In this document: one piece after another, positions 28,830-36,272 of the stretch | Numbering within the stretch: position 1 is the first letter of the stretch | Layout: the number at the start of each line of letters is the position of its first letter | NCBI GenBank assembly: GCA_903894655.1 | Contig: CAITQY010000171.1 | Coordinates: 1 to 36,272, forward strand | Source of the DNA: an uncultured Gemmatimonadota bacterium | GTDB taxonomy: Bacteria; Gemmatimonadota; Gemmatimonadetes; Gemmatimonadales; Gemmatimonadaceae | DNA: 36,272 nucleotides | Direction of reading: 5' to 3' | Position numbers and translations under genes: made by a program | The notes under the pieces: generated by a model | Database searches by the model: none | The model's input: only the letters and a program-made list of their open reading frames with translations | What the model was told of the DNA's origin: nothing

Positions 28830-29204
28830 CTAGACGAAGAAAGCGTTTAGGTAGAGATAGTTGCCCGCACCGAGTGGGCCAGTGGCGCCCGTTGCGCCGG
28901 TCGGACCAGCGGCGCCCGTGGGGCCAGTGGCGCCCGTGGAACCAGCCGGACCCGTCAAGCCCGTGGCGCCAGTCGCTCCAGTGGCACCAGTCGGGCCAGT
29001 CGGCCCGATGACTCCCAGCGCAATGGCCGTCAGGCGCGCGGCAACCGTCGCGTAGGACGACTGAGGGTTGACGCCGAGCGTGGCCTCAATGGCCTCAATC
29101 GCATCGTTCGCGTTGGCGTGCTGGCCCGCGTGGGAGACGAGGGCTTGGCTGTCACCTGGCGCCGGGTTGGTGAGCGCGTCAAGGGTGGCCGGATAGGTGC
29201 TCAC
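28830..29204 (-). CDS. collagen-like repeat protein (head fibre or decoration)
   Basis: This 124-residue protein starts with GTG 29204. The N-terminal helical part (residues 1-65) ends in GVIGPTGPTGATGATG, beginning 15 or so Gly-x-x triplets (residues 69-115) rich in Pro-Thr and Ala-Thr. A short LGAGNYLYLNAFFV end may be a trimerisation tip. Collagen-like triplets in phages form rigid trimeric fibres. The gene overlaps the glycosyltransferase TGA (GTGA), so glycosylation of the fibre is plausible. Confidence 0.72.
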   Translation of the reverse strand: MSTYPATLDALTNPAPGDSQALVSHAGQHANANDAIEAIEATLGVNPQSSYATVAARLTAIALGVIGPTGPTGATGATGATGLTGPAGSTGATGPTGAAGPTGATGATGPLGAGNYLYLNAFFV

Positions 29205-29929
29205 TCACTGACCTCCTGGCTCTCTTCGACGGCACGCATGGCGAGTTGGAACTGACGCTGCGATCTGTACATTTCAGCCGTCAGAACGTAAGACTTCTGA
29301 TGGCCCACCGTGATGCCCGTGTGAACGTGCACCGGAAAGCCGAGCTGCCCGGCGCGCAACATGAAGGTCATGTCCTCCGAGACGCGCGAGTTGCGAATCT
29401 CGCCCTCTTGGAACCACGGGTAGGCGACCGAGAACTGTTTAGCGGCGACGGCTTCAAACACGCGGCGATGGATGAGAACGCACGCGGCGCCCGTGCCGAC
29501 AACCTGAAAGAGCTCGTCCTCCGGGAAGTCAAGGAAGCGGATCGTCTGCGGCCCGCCGTCCTCGGCCTCGACCATCGAGTAGAGGGTCGGGAAGAGTTCG
29601 CCGTCATTGACGCCGAACGCGAGCGCACCCACAATCGGCGCCGTCTTAGCGTCGGCCGCGTCGACCAGGCGCTCGACTAGAAACCTGTCAAACGTCATGT
29701 CGGCATCGAGCATGAGCAGCCATTCCGCGTCGCCCGCTAGGAATTGCTCAACGATCTCATTGCGGCCCGACGAGATGTTGACGCCCGAATAGACCGGCAG
29801 CAACGTTCGAAGATGCGAGCCGGCCGTCAGCTCGTGCGCCAACATTCCGGCCAGCGAATTACAGAAACCTGACGCCACCTCTTGGCCGTAGCAATAGCCG
29901 ACGGCCACCGTGCCTTTCACTACCTTCAT
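29201..29929 (-). CDS. glycosyltransferase with DxD motif in the head module
   Basis: This 242-residue protein starts MKVVKGTVAVGYCYGQEVAS. It has NISSGRNEIVEQFL, EWLLMLDADMTFDRF (DxD for metal and sugar-nucleotide) and VGTGAACVLIHRRVF with a YPWFQEGEIRNSRVSEDMTFMLRAG C-terminal part, the plan of GT-A family enzymes. It is the third glycosyltransferase, placed between the capsid and collagen-like genes. It may glycosylate virion proteins. GTG 29938 is an alternative start. Confidence 0.72.
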   Translation of the reverse strand: MKVVKGTVAVGYCYGQEVASGFCNSLAGMLAHELTAGSHLRTLLPVYSGVNISSGRNEIVEQFLAGDAEWLLMLDADMTFDRFLVERLVDAADAKTAPIVGALAFGVNDGELFPTLYSMVEAEDGGPQTIRFLDFPEDELFQVVGTGAACVLIHRRVFEAVAAKQFSVAYPWFQEGEIRNSRVSEDMTFMLRAGQLGFPVHVHTGITVGHQKSYVLTAEMYRSQRQFQLAMRAVEESQEVSE

Positions 29930-29965
29930 GCGCCCCACTCCCCTCAGAGTGTTTCAGTGCTCACT

Positions 29966-29994
29966 GAGGGCCGGCCGGGTTGCGGCCGACCCTC
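29966..29994 (-). terminator. 12-bp hairpin after the major capsid gene
   Basis: GAGGGCCGGCCG (29966-29977) and CGGCCGACCCTC (29983-29994) form a stem with a 5-nt loop. On the minus-strand RNA the single non-Watson-Crick position is a G-U wobble, but on the plus strand it is C-A, which supports minus-strand use. It likely separates capsid mRNA from downstream genes. Confidence 0.6.
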
Positions 29995-30011
29995 AGCGAG
30001 TTTGTGACTGG

Positions 30012-31439
30012 TTAGAGCTTCAGCACGCGGAACGCGCCGGGCACCAGAGCGTCGGAGCCGACGCGCCAGTTGTAGAACCAGCCGCGCTGTCCCAGAGGAC
30101 GGCCCGACGTGGTGTCGAAGGTGTTCGGGATGTACTCCATGGTGCTGCCGATCCTGTCGAAGATCAGGAACTGCGAGAAGTCACCGGCGAGCAGGATGTT
30201 GCTGCCCGTGGTGATCGTCGACGCCATGCTGTACGCCTCGTACTGAGGACGGCCCAGCAGCTCGTTCGGCTGGTTCGCGCCCAGGTTCGCCCAGAAGCTG
30301 GAGCCGCCGTTCTGGTCCATCCGACGGACGATGCCGTAGGTGGAGTAGTTGGCGATCCAGGACGACTTGGAACGGAACCGCGGCGGCACGCCCTCGATGA
30401 CGGCGTCCACGTCGGCGCGTGAGGCGGTGGTGAACGTTCCACCAGTGGTCGGCGAGACACGTGAAGCCGTGACAGCAGTCACGGCCGTGACGATTCCCTT
30501 GGGCTGGCCGGAGCCGGTGCCCGTGGCAAACGCCGCGTCCTCAAGGCGGTCCTTCGCGTCAGCGAAGAGCGCCGGGAGTGAGTTGGCGAGAGCCGTGTCC
30601 TCGAGCACCTCAAACGATGCCGCGACGAACGCGTCGGCAAGGTAGGCGGTAACCGACGGCTGGGCCAGAGTCGGCGAAGCGTCGGCAGCAGTGCCGTTCT
30701 CCGTCTTCCACTCAGCGGTGACGCCGGCGCTTGAGATGCCGTTCCACTTGTTCGAGACGCCAGTCTCGATCCGGCTGATCTGGCGGAACGGGTTAGCGGC
30801 GCCCGTGTTCGACAGGATGACCGTGGGGTCGAGCAGGAACGGGATCGCGTAGCCACCATTGGCGGCAGTGGTCGACAGAGCAGCACGGAACGCGGCAGCC
30901 TCTTCGGGCTCCAGCATCGAGTGGAAGTCCATCGGGTACTGGAGCACCTTGAGGAATGCGCGGTGGTAGGCCGGCGATCCGGTGAGCAGCGCGTGACGTG
31001 CGACCTCGGTGGGCGTGGTCACGTGGACCTCGGCCGAGTTCTCGATCAGACGCGTGGCGCGCTCCTGCCAGTCACTGCTGTAGCCAGTGGCCGACTCGAT
31101 GGCGGTGAGGGCGCGCGAGGCGACCTCACTGGCCTCCATGCGCTTGACGGTGCCAGAGTCGGCACCCTCAAACGGCGAGCGCTTGAACATGACCTCGGGC
31201 GCTCCGCCGAAGCCGGACTCGCGGTTGGCGGGGTCGGCGGCAGCGGTACGAACCGCGGCGGCCTTCTCCTCCAGTGCGCGAGCAGAGGCGAGGCTGCTGA
31301 CAGCCTCGTCGTATTCGGCGACGATCGTCTCGGACCGGGTCGCCTGCTCGTCGGTGGGGGACTCAACGTCCGCCAGGGCGAGCATCTCGGTGCGGAGCGA
31401 GTCGACCGTGGTCGACAGCTCCTCGATGCGCTTGTTCAT
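30012..31439 (-). CDS. HK97-fold major capsid protein
   Basis: This 475-residue protein starts with a coiled-coil delta region (MNKRIEELSTTVDSLRTEMLALADVES, residues 1-65) used as scaffold, followed by a basic linker and the core (YAIPFLLDPTVILSN, FRQISRIETGVSNKWNG, DAAFATGTGSGQPKG, ANYSTYGIVRRMDQNG, ILLAGDFSQFLIFDR). That is the phage HK97 capsid fold. ATG overlaps the TGA of the protease. The delta domain would be removed by that protease on maturation. A terminator hairpin follows. Confidence 0.92.
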   Translation of the reverse strand: MNKRIEELSTTVDSLRTEMLALADVESPTDEQATRSETIVAEYDEAVSSLASARALEEKAAAVRTAAADPANRESGFGGAPEVMFKRSPFEGADSGTVKRMEASEVASRALTAIESATGYSSDWQERATRLIENSAEVHVTTPTEVARHALLTGSPAYHRAFLKVLQYPMDFHSMLEPEEAAAFRAALSTTAANGGYAIPFLLDPTVILSNTGAANPFRQISRIETGVSNKWNGISSAGVTAEWKTENGTAADASPTLAQPSVTAYLADAFVAASFEVLEDTALANSLPALFADAKDRLEDAAFATGTGSGQPKGIVTAVTAVTASRVSPTTGGTFTTASRADVDAVIEGVPPRFRSKSSWIANYSTYGIVRRMDQNGGSSFWANLGANQPNELLGRPQYEAYSMASTITTGSNILLAGDFSQFLIFDRIGSTMEYIPNTFDTTSGRPLGQRGWFYNWRVGSDALVPGAFRVLKL

Positions 31440-32350
31440 CTTTTGATACCTCTTTCGATGAGGGACACCCGCAACACGTTGCGAGCGATAACGAACCGAC
31501 CTGGGTGCGTGAGCGGCCCATCGGCACCGGCTCCGGTTGGAGTGGTGGAAGCCCTGGCGGCGATGGCTTCGTCAAGCCGTCGCGCGAGGGAAGTCAGTGA
31601 CGACGACATCTGCATGGGGCTCATGTCGCCCATGTCGTAGGCCATGCCTTCGGCCTCTTCGTCGTCCATGTTCGGGTCAGGCATCCCGAGGATCTGCGAG
31701 ATGACCGACTGCGCCATGTCAAGCGCACCATCGGCGCATGCGAGCGCGTCAATGATCGGGTCGAGCTTCACGTCGGCGACAGTGAGGCAGGCGAGCAACT
31801 GCTGAGCGAGCATCTGCTCGTCGGGTGCGAGCTGGCGCAGGCCAGTCACGACCGCGCCCTCGTAGGCCGGAAAAGTGACTAGGCTCACCTCTCTCAGTGC
31901 GACCTCGGTGCGAACGGTGATGGACCCGTCGCGCTTGGCCTGCATCGGGACGAAGCCAACGGAGAAGGCACCGAGCACGCCATCGCGCACGAGCTCAAGC
32001 TGGTCGCGGCCATGCGCGGTGTCGGACACGCGGAACGAGCCCATCAGGCCCGCGTCTGTCTCGACCATGTCGACGGCACGGCCGAGCGGCCTGTTGGCGT
32101 CGTGCTGGGAGAGCAGTCGCAGGGCGAAGCGGTCGACGGGCTTCTCGCTCAGGTACTTCGAGAACGCGCCGCGCTGGAACCGCTCCTGGTAGGACGGGCC
32201 GCCGTCGGACACCTTGGCGGTCTGGCCGTAAGGGACGACGATGCCCTGAATGGTGCGGCCGTCACCGTCGGACCTCACCTCAAGCTCAGTGGTATAGGAG
32301 CGACTGAGAGCGTCCACGTTGGTTCCCTTCGGGTTGAGTGAGCGCCCCAT
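31436..32350 (-). CDS. prohead maturation protease (HK97 S78-type)
   Basis: This 304-residue protein starts MGRSLNPKGTNVDALSRSYT. Motifs GIVVPYGQTA, LLSQHDANRPLGRAV (His), GVLGAFSVGFVP (catalytic Ser) and LREVSLVTFPAYEGA (Glu) match the HK97 prohead protease. The long C-terminal part (150 residues) is helical and acidic (MDDEEAEGMAYDMGDMSPMQMS) and may act as scaffold. It overlaps the capsid start by ATGA. Starts at ATG 32350 or GTG 32353. Confidence 0.87.
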   Translation of the reverse strand: MGRSLNPKGTNVDALSRSYTTELEVRSDGDGRTIQGIVVPYGQTAKVSDGGPSYQERFQRGAFSKYLSEKPVDRFALRLLSQHDANRPLGRAVDMVETDAGLMGSFRVSDTAHGRDQLELVRDGVLGAFSVGFVPMQAKRDGSITVRTEVALREVSLVTFPAYEGAVVTGLRQLAPDEQMLAQQLLACLTVADVKLDPIIDALACADGALDMAQSVISQILGMPDPNMDDEEAEGMAYDMGDMSPMQMSSSLTSLARRLDEAIAARASTTPTGAGADGPLTHPGRFVIARNVLRVSLIERGIKR

Positions 32351-33603
32351 CACGTAGCCACATCGTTCGCGGCGGTCTGCTGGTAGAGCTGAACGGAAAC
32401 TAGGCCGCTGTGCTTGAGGAGATTGAGGTCACCGGCAGTCAATGCGTCGATGATCGACTCCGACTCGTAGCCCGCGGTGAGCAGAGTCGACGCGGTCTGT
32501 GCGAGCACCTGCATGGTGGCGGCGCGCTCCTGCTCGCCATCACGCAGCGCAGGGATGCCGCTCACGTCGTACCAGAGCCGCGAGCCGTCGGGCACGCGCA
32601 CCAGCGGCGAGAGCGCGGCGGCCACCGACTGCCACAGGAACGCCATCGTGCCATTGCCAAACGCCTTCAACGCTTGCTCGTAGTTGCTGTAGGTCGCGGC
32701 GTCCAAGCCGCGCGACAGACCCGCGACGATGGCAGGAACACCGGAGGCCGCGGCGATGCGCGCCTCGCCAGCAGACTGGACTACGTCATAGTCCATATCC
32801 TTGAACGATGAGCCGACGACCGTCAGGTCTGCGCCCTCGTCGAGCACGACGGTGCCACCGGCGCCAGCAGGTCCGCCGTAGCGCGCCTGCCAACGCTCTT
32901 TGATCGACATCAGCGTCTCGTTGTTCAGCTTCTGCGCATACTTGAGCATCAGGTTCGGCGTCGCGGCGTTGTCGAAAAAAATCTGCCGGTGGCGCGTCAT
33001 CGCGACATCGGCGTTGATCTCTCGCAGCACCGGCGTCAGCCAGGACATCCCGCGATGGCGGGCGAGCGGGTCAGGGATCGGTGACCAGTGCGCGACCTCG
33101 TCGACGCGGAAGTCGACCTCTGTTCCTTGGCCTAGGCCACCCTCGCAGTACGTGTAGCCGATGACATCGTGACGGCCGGCGTAGGACGGCGACGTGATGA
33201 CCGTCACCCAGTCGGGCCGGTGCACGACGAGCACGTCACCGTCGCGGCGGACGAACGCGTTGCCCGAGATCGAGTTGTGCTGCTCCATCCGTGCGAGGAG
33301 GTCGCCGGTGGTGCCGTTGGCCCACGGCCGGCGCAGAATCTCCAGCTCAGGGTCGTCGTAGAGCTTGCCGGTCGCAATGTCTTGGAAGCGGAACTCTGCC
33401 TGGGCGATCATCTGGACGCGAGCGAGCACGCACGCGAATACGACCGAGTTGGCCGCATAGCCAAGGGCGGCATAGTCGCGGTAGGTGTTGACGATTCGCT
33501 CAGAGGTTGTGCCGCCGTAGCTCTGCGACATGAACGCAACGAGCTCGGGCTCAGGTAGTAGCGAGCGGTCACCGCCCCGGATGCGATCAATCACTCGGCT
33601 CAC
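32350..33603 (-). CDS. portal protein (HK97 family)
   Basis: This 417-residue protein uses GTG 33603. It contains YAANSVVFACVLARVQMIAQAEFRF, NGTTGDLLARMEQHNSISGNAFVRRDG, DEVAHWSPIPDPLARHRGMSWLTPVLREI, and the helical crown end LLKHSGLVSVQL. This pattern and the position between terminase and protease mark an HK97-type portal that forms the DNA entry ring. The GTG overlaps the TGA of the membrane peptide upstream (GTGA). Confidence 0.9.
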   Translation of the reverse strand: MSRVIDRIRGGDRSLLPEPELVAFMSQSYGGTTSERIVNTYRDYAALGYAANSVVFACVLARVQMIAQAEFRFQDIATGKLYDDPELEILRRPWANGTTGDLLARMEQHNSISGNAFVRRDGDVLVVHRPDWVTVITSPSYAGRHDVIGYTYCEGGLGQGTEVDFRVDEVAHWSPIPDPLARHRGMSWLTPVLREINADVAMTRHRQIFFDNAATPNLMLKYAQKLNNETLMSIKERWQARYGGPAGAGGTVVLDEGADLTVVGSSFKDMDYDVVQSAGEARIAAASGVPAIVAGLSRGLDAATYSNYEQALKAFGNGTMAFLWQSVAAALSPLVRVPDGSRLWYDVSGIPALRDGEQERAATMQVLAQTASTLLTAGYESESIIDALTAGDLNLLKHSGLVSVQLYQQTAANDVAT

Positions 33604-33746
33604 TTGAACACATCCCCATCAATGAGAAGGCCAACGGCCGCGAGCGCGACGCCCGCCACCATTAAGGCTGCAGGGATCGACAGCATCGCGACGCCAGCGA
33701 CCAGGAGAACGCCGCCGAGCAGGATCAGTAGCAACGGCCACACCAT
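33600..33746 (-). CDS. 48-residue double-pass membrane protein between terminase and portal
   Basis: ATG 33746 to TGA 33602-33600. It is almost wholly hydrophobic (MVWPLLLILLGGVLLVAGVA, then AALMVAGVALAAVGLLI), with two membrane spans and a short charged end (DGDVFK). The stop overlaps the portal GTG. Small membrane proteins at this spot recur in actinophages. Function unknown; superinfection control is possible. Confidence 0.6.
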   Translation of the reverse strand: MVWPLLLILLGGVLLVAGVAMLSIPAALMVAGVALAAVGLLIDGDVFK

Positions 33747-33759
33747 TGGGCGAACCTCC

Positions 33760-35163
33760 TCAGATCACGTAGACGGACGGCTCGGTCTTGGCGCCGGTGG
33801 AGCGGGACGCCCAGTGGGCGAGGGTCGCCGAGACGAGCGGCGAGATGTCGACATCGGTGGACGACTTGCGAGCCCACGCCCACGCATCGCCGAGAGGTCG
33901 CCGACGCGCCGAGAGTGCAGCGGCCGAGAGGTCGGACTGGCCTAGGTGCTTGATGAAGCCGCCGTCGACAGCGTCAAAGAAACCGCCGCAGGCCTGAGCG
34001 ACATCGCGCGCAGAAGTCAGGACGACGGGCACGCGCGCCGCCTCGAAGTCAGCGAGCAGCGAACCAGCAGGGCCGCCGGCGTCGACAACCACGGCGCCAG
34101 GCGACCAGCGATCCACGAGCTCGCGGACGCGCTCGACGACCCACGAGGTACCGCGCCGGTAGTCGACAAGCTCGACATGCGTGAGCCCGTCATCGCGACG
34201 GCCGGCCACCGAGATCGCAGCCCACGAGCGGTCGAGGCTGACGTCGATGCCGAAGCAGACCGGGTCAAGCATGACGCTGGCCTCGTCCTGGCAGGCGGCC
34301 CACTGGTCGTCGTTGAAGACGCCATCGGGCACGCGCTTAGGCCAGATGCTCAGTCGCTCCTGCCGGAACCAGTCGACGTCGCCGGAGAGTGCGGCGAGTT
34401 CGCGGCCGATGTGCTCGGCTGAGATGCGAATGCCCATCGCAGGGTTAGCCGCAGCCCACGCCTGCGGGTCGGCCGGGTCGGACTCCTCCGGCGCGCTCCA
34501 CTCGAGGTAGCACAGTGACGCGTCGCCGCCAGCGAGTGCACGTTCGCGTAGGCCGCGTAGGTGCGTGGCCTGATCGTCGACGGTTCCCGTGTAGATGACC
34601 TGCGGGTTAGGCCGCGTCGACAGCACGGGGATGAGCGCGCTCATGTCCTCGGAGTCGAGCACCTGGCACTCGTCAAGGATGACCACGTCGGCGGTGAAGC
34701 CGCGACCACTCGTCCTCGAGCGCGCGACGAATTGCAACCGCTGGCCGGTCTTGAGTTCGATGCCCTCTTCGCCGTGTGAGGTTCGGATGTTCTTCACGCG
34801 TGACTTGAGCGCGGGTGTCTGCTCGATCAATCCGACGAGGCGACGGAACGCCTCCCTGCACGTCTTGAACTGATGAGCTGACCACAGGAGCTGAGTTTCT
34901 TCCAGTAGGAATAGACCAGCCAGGGCTCGCGCCTCAAGCACGGCGCCCTTGCCGTTCTGACGAGCGCAGACAAGCGCGACTTCAAATGCCGACCACGACT
35001 TATCGGCTCGGCGCCCGAGCATCTGCTCCAAAGTGAACGCTTGCCACGGGTCGAGCGCGAGGCCAGCCGCGGCGCAGAGGTCGACGGCGTCAGAGCCGAG
35101 CGAGTCAACCCTTGGCGGGACGCTTGACAGCCTCGGAAGCTGCACGCCTTGCGCGGAGCTCAT
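33760..35163 (-). CDS. terL: terminase large subunit
   Basis: This 467-residue protein carries a Walker A-like CARQNGKGAVLE (about 66-77), Walker B VVILDECQVL, a coupling motif (YTGTVDD) and the nuclease core FGIDVSLDRSWAAISVAG (first Asp), VVVDAGGPAG. It powers DNA packaging and cuts the concatemer. ATG 35163 is chosen because GGAGG lies upstream; it overlaps the small subunit by 59 nt. A longer in-frame start at 35265 would overlap it more. Confidence 0.92.
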   Translation of the reverse strand: MSSAQGVQLPRLSSVPPRVDSLGSDAVDLCAAAGLALDPWQAFTLEQMLGRRADKSWSAFEVALVCARQNGKGAVLEARALAGLFLLEETQLLWSAHQFKTCREAFRRLVGLIEQTPALKSRVKNIRTSHGEEGIELKTGQRLQFVARSRTSGRGFTADVVILDECQVLDSEDMSALIPVLSTRPNPQVIYTGTVDDQATHLRGLRERALAGGDASLCYLEWSAPEESDPADPQAWAAANPAMGIRISAEHIGRELAALSGDVDWFRQERLSIWPKRVPDGVFNDDQWAACQDEASVMLDPVCFGIDVSLDRSWAAISVAGRRDDGLTHVELVDYRRGTSWVVERVRELVDRWSPGAVVVDAGGPAGSLLADFEAARVPVVLTSARDVAQACGGFFDAVDGGFIKHLGQSDLSAAALSARRRPLGDAWAWARKSSTDVDISPLVSATLAHWASRSTGAKTEPSVYVI

Positions 35164-35344
35164 CAATGAAATCGGCCTCCTCGGCCGGCCCCTCAGCCAG
35201 CGCATCCAATACCCCGACGAGCTGACGCGCCACAGATGCGGCGTCACGAATCTCGGGGTCGTCAAGGCGCGCGGCCAGGTTGTCGCGGATCGCGGCCAAG
35301 ATCGCCGCGCGGTGGCCCGTCGCGGCGGCGTCGGAAACGGACAC
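35105..35344 (-). CDS. small terminase subunit-like protein
   Basis: This 79-residue protein starts at GTG 35344, 6 nt after a strong GGAGG. It has helical DAAATGHRAAILAAIRDNLAARLDDPEIRDAASVARQLVGVLDAL and ends in a basic tail. Helical proteins of this size before terL in actinophages are terminase small subunits. It recognises the packaging site. A longer start at 35449 lacks a comparable ribosome site. Position is the strongest evidence. Confidence 0.6.
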   Translation of the reverse strand: MSVSDAAATGHRAAILAAIRDNLAARLDDPEIRDAASVARQLVGVLDALAEGPAEEADFIDELRARRAASEAVKRPAKG

Positions 35345-35455
35345 GACGGCCTCCAGAGACGCGCTAGGGAGAGAAAAACTGCGGAAGTGCGCGGTCAGCA
35401 GGATGACGCTCGACGATCGCCGACCCCACCCCCTAGGCCCGGCGGTCACAGTGCG
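35345..35455. other. non-coding gap between HNH and terS, candidate cos region
   Basis: This 111-bp gap is GC-rich, with a CCTAGG palindrome near 35431-35436 and a GTCAC-N5-GTCAC repeat close to the HNH end (about 35446-35460). Phages with an HNH endonuclease before terminase (HK97-type) cut cos here, and the terminase small subunit binds nearby. I cannot see the cut from sequence alone. Confidence 0.35.
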
Positions 35456-35755
35456 TCACCAGGTGCGCGAGGCCGAGCCCGTCGACGAGGTCGGTGGCCG
35501 GCGGCGCTTCGTGCCGTTGCCGCGCTTTGAGTTGCATCCGTAGTGCGCGGCGCGCAGGTTGGCGGGCGCTGTCAGCGAGCCGCCGAGGCTGCGCGGGATG
35601 ATGTGGTCGACGCTCGGCGCCCAGCGGCTGCGAGGGTCAACGGTGTGGTCGATGGGTTGGCCGCACAGGTAGCACAGGTGCGCGGTGGCGAGCACCTTGG
35701 CGCGGGCTTTCTTCCACGCATGACTTCGCAGGTCGTCGCCTTCGCGCGCGCTCAT
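35456..35755 (-). CDS. HNH endonuclease beside terminase
   Basis: This 99-residue protein starts MSAREGDDLRSHAWKKARAK. HNH motif: CYLCGQPID, VDHIIPRSLGG (D-H) and NLRAAHYGCNSKRGN (N-x-H...C). HNH proteins next to terminase help the large subunit cut cos DNA in HK97-like phages. ATG overlaps the TGA of the glycosyltransferase upstream (ATGA). The end is basic. Confidence 0.87.
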   Translation of the reverse strand: MSAREGDDLRSHAWKKARAKVLATAHLCYLCGQPIDHTVDPRSRWAPSVDHIIPRSLGGSLTAPANLRAAHYGCNSKRGNGTKRRRPPTSSTGSASRTW

Positions 35756-36272
35756 GGTCGCACCAGGTAGATCGGTTGGCCGATCCATCCGAGGGTGTGG
35801 CCGTCCTGCTCGAGCTGCTCGATGTGGCCGAAGTCGATGGCGTCCGCGGTTGCGTGCACCGCACGGTACGGCGTGACCCAGTAGGTTGCTGGTCGCGTGA
35901 TCGGCATCGCCACGTTACCCACTCTCAAGCCGGGCTCGATGCAGATGTGTGCGCCGTTGTTCAGTGCAAGGCCGGGTAGCCACACGTCTACATCGGGGCG
36001 CTCGCTGATCGCTTCACTGATGACCTGGACGGCGTCGGGTGTCCACTCGTCGTCGTCGTCGAGCTGCGCCATCCAGTCGCTGCGTGTCAGGTAGGCGCCC
36101 GTGTTGCGTGCCACGGCCCCGAAGTTGCCATGCGCGCGGCCGAGCGTGATGTACATCGGGCCCGTTGGCATCGTGGCCCAGTCGATGTCGACGCCATCGG
36201 ATATCACGATGACCTCGTCGAACTGCGCCAGTGCGCTAGCGATTGCGGCCGGCAGTGTTGGCCTGCCAATGG
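35752..36272 (-). CDS. family-2 glycosyltransferase, main part (5' end at 19-1)
   Basis: Joined to the bases 19-1, this makes 179 residues: MGASISSIGRPTLP, EVIVISDGVDID, NFGAVARNTGAYLTRSDWMAQLDDDDEW (DDDDEW at 78-83, the catalytic DxD) and PATYWVTPYRA. These are the hallmarks of family-2 enzymes. It transfers a sugar to an unknown acceptor, probably a virion protein or cell-wall component. Its stop overlaps the HNH ATG. Within the window alone it lacks a start, as the frame is open at 36272. Confidence 0.8.
   Translation of the reverse strand, partial: IGRPTLPAAIASALAQFDEVIVISDGVDIDWATMPTGPMYITLGRAHGNFGAVARNTGAYLTRSDWMAQLDDDDEWTPDAVQVISEAISERPDVDVWLPGLALNNGAHICIEPGLRVGNVAMPITRPATYWVTPYRAVHATADAIDFGHIEQLEQDGHTLGWIGQPIYLVRP

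Noticed and set aside
1..36272. tRNA genes and CRISPR arrays
   Set aside because: I found no cloverleaf-like segment with T-loop consensus and no regularly spaced repeat with variable spacers; the only tandem array is the iteron-like one.

Overview
The window reads as the complete genome of a temperate, tailed double-stranded DNA phage of high-GC Actinobacteria. The host call rests on the GC-rich, strongly GC3-biased coding, a WhiB-family regulator, frequent GTG starts, and a terminase/portal/HK97-capsid/tape-measure gene order typical of siphoviruses. The two ends of the window join in frame. Read across the junction on the minus strand, a family-2 glycosyltransferase gains a clean ATG start (positions 19-17) and runs on to 35752. 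The sequence is therefore best treated as a circle opened inside that gene. Host genus cannot be decided by eye; no LysB-type mycolylarabinogalactan esterase was seen, which argues weakly against a mycolic-acid host.

Layout, following the main (minus-strand) transcription direction: from about 11.2 kb leftwards lie small early genes, then a C5 cytosine methyltransferase (8127-9833), a resolvase-like nuclease, a secreted lysozyme-like protein, a cluster of small zinc-binding proteins with WhiB, a RecB-like exonuclease, a RecT-like annealing protein, SSB, a DUF4326 fusion, a replication-type winged-helix protein and an iteron-like repeat array (1956-2024). A promoter, a palindromic operator and a hairpin (762-840) then stand in front of two glycosyltransferases. 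Across the junction these lead into HNH endonuclease, terminase, portal, protease, capsid, head decoration genes (third glycosyltransferase, collagen-like, ConA-like), connectors, tail tube, chaperones, tape measure, tail tip proteins, holin and M15 endolysin, ending in a zinc-ribbon exonuclease at 14.4 kb.

The plus strand carries the lysogeny/regulatory islands. One is a three-gene operon (9932-10529) ending in a ribbon-helix-helix protein, with a promoter holding CTGTATATACAG in its spacer. Another is a tyrosine integrase (11528-12373) followed by an unknown gene of lower GC. The third is a three-gene operon (13576-14398) ending in a helix-turn-helix protein, with two TGTAG/CTACA operators on its promoter. 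Most neighbouring genes overlap by ATGA, GTGA or TGATG, so translational coupling is the rule.

The most unusual object is the methyltransferase. An alternative frame inside it encodes a second protein-like segment, and LPTP-type modules occur in both frames. A run of ten G residues sits between them, where a one-base slip would exchange one frame for the other.
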